A program made the position numbers and the translations under genes. From positions 80,522,645-80,586,644 of the forward strand of contig OW121853.1 in assembly GCA_933228895.1 (NCBI GenBank): a DNA stretch of 64,000 bases. The letters are read 5' to 3'. The stretch's first letter is position 1. Every line of letters begins with the position of its first letter. The notes under the pieces were generated by a model. It saw only the letters and a program-made list of their open reading frames with translations, was not told the origin of the DNA and made no database searches. The DNA is from Platycnemis pennipes. Lineage: Eukaryota; Arthropoda; Insecta; Odonata; Platycnemididae. Below, one piece after another: positions 60,574-64,000 of this stretch.

Positions 60574-63500
60574 GATGCACATATAGTTAGTTTTTCATTT
60601 AGAACGTCCATAAAAGCATATTAACTGCACGAAAAGCATATTAACTGCAGAATCACAGGTTTAAATATTACCGTTAAACAATACAGAACTCAGAAAAAGC
60701 TTGTACAGTACATTTTATGACTTATAACGATTCGAATACGCCCCAAAAATATTTAGAAGGCACACCGTTTCAAGTTCTCATTCCAAGTGATAACACCCGA
60801 GGGCTACAAGTAGGTACAAAGTTTTAGCCACAAAACCCATCGTTGTCATTTAACAGAAATTCCCAGGAAAGGAGGTGGATTGAGGGGGATAACCTTCCCA
60901 GATTTCCCGAAAACCCGGGTAGACGAGCACTAATGGCTGTTAAACTACGCTGCATATTTTTATGGTTAATGTGTCTGACCTCGACCTAGACGGTTATGAA
61001 TTTTCACTATAGAGGCAGGTTATGTGAAGATTATTCTATCGTAAATAGATCATATTTTATAATTATTAACTAACAAATTAATCTGCAATGTTGTTATCAA
61101 CCTACGGCTTGACATATTCTCTTTAATACACGCTTGGTGTTATTTTACCTCCGGCAAACATCCTTGCGGTGGCTTGAATTGTGTAAATATAGATTAATTT
61201 CGCAATGGAAGTTGCAATGAAATAACAATTATGTAATTCTAACCTAACATTCCTCTATTGCAGTTAACATGAAATGCGAGGACATTTCATCTGCTAATTG
61301 CATTATGGCACTGATATCAACAAAATTGGCCTGGCGTCATTAGGAGGTTGAAAGTTTGGCTCAACGACCCACATTAGCTCTCAAGACTTTGGAAGTAGGT
61401 ACCTATGCGTCATCATTGGGATATGCTAAGAGCAAGCCGATCTAGATGACGCATTAAAAATTCTCTTCATTATTACGTCAATAGTCCTGCAGAAATCATT
61501 AACGTGGAAGGAGAAGAAAAGGAATGGGAGAGCAAATGGCGTCTCCGTAAGTGAGAGTCATTTTTCTCCTTTCTCTTCCCAGGTCCTCCTCCATATCCCA
61601 CCGTCTTCCTCTCTACCTCGCGTTTCTTTTCCCCCAGCACTCCTCTTTCTTTGTTCTCTAATGCTGTATCAAGCCGTTTCTCCTCCCATCTTCGCTGATT
61701 CACCGATTGCCTCTCCATTTGACTCACAACCGCGAGTACCCATCAGAAGAGAAGGCCCAAATGACTTGGCAGATTTTTAGCCAGGAGCCACCACCACCGA
61801 CAATAAGGAATATAAAATTTTATGGGAGCACACCTTACCCCAATCCACTAATGAACTCAATTTCCCGATCTATATTGCTGCCATTAACGCGAGTGTAAAG
61901 CCTTCTCGCTGTATCCAACCATCGACAAGAACGTTTAGTTTTTCCTTCAACTTTTCAAGATTTCCTCCGCTGAGAATTTCTTGTGTCCAAAAGTTAACGC
62001 AACATACATAGTGTTCACTTGGAAACTTTTGGATTCCTTTACTTTTCTTCATCGTGTTTGTTCAAGACGCCTTTAACACTATCATAGCTTCACCGTAAAA
62101 ATCAATAGTCTCAATAAAACACTTTTTCTCAATCGGCTCGCTGGATTAATTAAAGACAGCAATAGAAAAAAGCGAGAAGATTCATTTTCCAAAATAGTTA
62201 TTTACTAAGGCTTTCACACCGTGGTACTTCAAAATAATAATCGTCTATTATAATATATTATTATTCTGCCTAATGTAAGGTCTAGTTTAATAAGCATGTG
62301 ATTTAAAAGGGATCAATGGGTTAAAGTAGTAAAAAATGAGGTAAACACTAGCAGAATAACAACTAAGCAAAATAATTACCAAAAACAAGAAAAATAGATG
62401 CACTTAGTGATATGCACACCACAAACACGCGATTGTTGAAAGTACATTCGTCACATCGATTCGATATTGCTTGGTTAGCTACATATTGCCCAGTATTTTA
62501 GCAACAAAATCGCTAGTTCTTTACAGCATGCAAACCCCGGACAAAAACGTACGAGCCGATGGAATGGAAATGCAGATTCATTCAAAAGTATATATCCTGT
62601 GCTCACAGGTAGGGTCAAAATAGCACAGTACATTAAGAAGAGATGTCTCTAAATAGCATATCTATGGAGTATATTCTTAGTAAGTCATAGACATCTGTCG
62701 CTAGAATAAGCCGTGAGGCAGGCGGTGAGTTTTCACCAAACATACACTATGCTTGAAGAGGATAAGAAGTCATATCTAATTCTAACTATTTCAATTAAAA
62801 TTAGATTTAAAGAACAAAGCAAGAATGCAAAAACACCCTATTAACATTTGACGCAACATAAACAGAACTAGTCTTACTCAGAAACTGATTTCATTCTTTC
62901 GCTCTTTTTGCCAAAAAAAATATTACCTAAAATAAATAGACAACATGCTGGCGAGTACATAAAAGTAAATTTTTCCCGTAACTGACTGTCATAATGTAAG
63001 GGTCACATTAAGATTTTAGGCAAATATGGTGGTAAAATATCAACTTTTGTGAACATAATGCATCCAAGGCACTCTTGAATTTGAACACCATGGAGATGCT
63101 CCTTTTTCAGAAGATCGTGATGCTTAATCCTTCCGTAATTTCGGTTAATAAGACTTATTTGGTTAATAAAGCCTTTGCACTATTAATGCTATATTCCACC
63201 ATGTAACAATTATAAAACTTACCGCTCGCTAAATAAAACAACATTATTCGTGAAAATTAATGGTGCTCGCAATGACCATCACACTCATTCTAAAAAATTG
63301 CAAAAACTTCACCACAGCAACCTTCTCAACGTTAGTACCAATTAACGGCCCAAATAGATGGCAAAAAAATAAAAGATTGAGTTAAGTTCGTTCCACTTCA
63401 AACTGGACATCTCAGAAGAGGACAATGTTAATTTCGACCTGTATTCGAGAGTAAATTTAGTTCGTCGGGAGGATTTCATTTCGTCCTAACACACAAAAAA

Positions 63501-63596
63501 AAAGAAAAGAAAAGCTCATGCGAGAGGGGTTGAAAAAAGCAAAGGATAATTAAGAGAAAACATGAAGTAATTCGTGCAGATAAGAGAAGAATACAC
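60574..63596. other. no recognisable gene
   Basis: AT-rich; a C/T-biased stretch lies at about 61,490-61,730. A possible dispersed repeat copy is at 62,690-62,770. Confidence 0.35.
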
Positions 63597-63725
63597 TCAC
63601 AGCTTGGGATAATGAGCATGAACGTGATTCGGGGCGGCGGCGATGTATGAGATGCGTATTCTGAGCCTTGTGTGTCCTCCGGTGATTTCCCCCCTTTGTA
63701 AAGTCATCAGGTCGGATGGAGACAT
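63597..63725 (-). CDS. candidate small ORF or first coding exon at a GC-rich edge
   Basis: Minus-strand ATG at 63,725-63,723 opens 42 codons (MSPSDLMTLQRGEITGGH...PNHVHAHYPKL), ending TGA at 63,599-63,597. The stop overlaps a GTGAGT string (63,600-63,595 on minus) that would serve as a splice donor, so a longer spliced protein is possible. It starts just downstream of the GC-rich segment on that strand. No family is recognised, and the ORF is short enough to be chance. An exon reading toward lower coordinates has no visible partner in the window. Confidence 0.2.
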   Translation of the reverse strand: MSPSDLMTLQRGEITGGHTRLRIRISYIAAAPNHVHAHYPKL

Positions 63726-63821
63726 TGGTCACCGTGGGAGAGACAGCAGGATAGCGAAACGCATTTGTCTCTGGCTGGCCTCGGGGCGGGGCATTCGCCG
63801 CCCCTTACTCTGCCCTCCACA

Positions 63822-64000
63822 ATGTCACGAGGTCCTGACAGTGCCTCAGGGAGCCGCCGCCGACTCTACGATGCGTCCATCGCAGCCGACCGCTATCTTT
63901 TCCCCACCTCAAAAGAGGGCGATGGAGCAAGTGATAAGACGATTAGCACGGGCGGAGAACGAGGACGGGAGCAATTATGCGAGAATACAGATGGGAATGG
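63822..64000 (+). CDS. candidate 5' end of an ORF running out of the window
   Basis: ATG at 63,822-63,824 has A at position -3 (CCACAATG), a fair initiation context. The frame stays open for 59 codons to the last base, reading MSRGPDSASGSRRRLYDAS and onward, rich in Gly, Arg, Ser and Asp. It lies in the GC-rich, CpG-containing stretch 63,730-63,960, unlike the AT-rich surroundings, as at some gene starts. No domain is recognised. GC-rich DNA has few stops, so support is weak. Confidence 0.2.
   Translation, partial: MSRGPDSASGSRRRLYDASIAADRYLFPTSKEGDGASDKTISTGGERGREQLCENTDGN

Noticed and set aside
1..64000. CRISPR array, bacterial operon, phage or virus genes
   Set aside because: No regularly spaced repeats, no dense prokaryotic coding, and all enzyme motifs belong to eukaryotic transposable elements.

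Overview
The window looks like transposon-dense intergenic DNA from a large arthropod genome, most likely an insect. It is AT-rich, has no compact operons, ribosome-binding sites or phage-like genes, and no intact host gene could be recognised. Every confident coding similarity is to a transposable element: mariner, PIF/Harbinger, RTE-type and Jockey/CR1-like non-LTR retrotransposons, a Penelope-like GIY-YIG fragment, and a recurrent arthropod zinc-binding transposon ORF. Nearly all are decayed. The species cannot be named from the sequence.

Layout. 1-850: 3' part of a dead mariner. 850-9350: unassigned DNA, a 14-bp minisatellite (4278-4375), two long purine islands, a tRNA-like SINE head and a 5'-truncated RTE tail (7000-7292). 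9358-10266: internally deleted zinc-binding transposon ORF. 11.2-13.1 kb: a decayed reverse-transcriptase C-terminus and a HARBI1-like transposase fragment. 15.95-16.22 kb: tRNA-related SINE ending in a nearly perfect 21-bp hairpin. 16.5-29.9 kb: mostly featureless DNA with two more purine islands (one about 1 kb long), short hairpins and a possible Penelope-type 3' end. 29.96-30.05 kb: a 5S rRNA-derived sequence. 32.47-34.37 kb: 5'-truncated Jockey/CR1-like LINE on the minus strand. 36.40-39.83 kb: an apparently full-length RTE-type retrotransposon bounded by an exact 11-bp target-site duplication, with one frameshift and two stops. 40-52 kb: SINE pieces, an RTE tail and a purine island. 52.3-55.3 kb: Penelope-like GIY-YIG fragment abutting a second, badly decayed endonuclease-plus-RT LINE. 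55.6-57.5 kb: SINE body, a pair of inverted ~140-bp repeats, a purine island and a TA-flanked MITE. 60.29-60.57 kb: a foldback element with ~100-bp nearly identical arms. 63.6-64 kb: a GC-rich stretch that may hold the 5' end of a gene, mostly beyond the window.

How the parts relate. The three RTE-type copies share one 3' end, so the 36.4-kb copy is the longest local relative of the two tails. The SINE pieces share a tRNA-like head and a conserved body motif. None of the copies seen is likely to be autonomous today. The most unusual structures are the foldback at 60.3 kb, the outward-facing inverted pair at 55.75-56.35 kb, the SINE-end hairpin at 16.2 kb, the internally deleted zinc-binding ORF, and the series of purine islands whose purine strand is always the + strand. 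All similarities are from reading the sequence and remembered family motifs; no database search was run.
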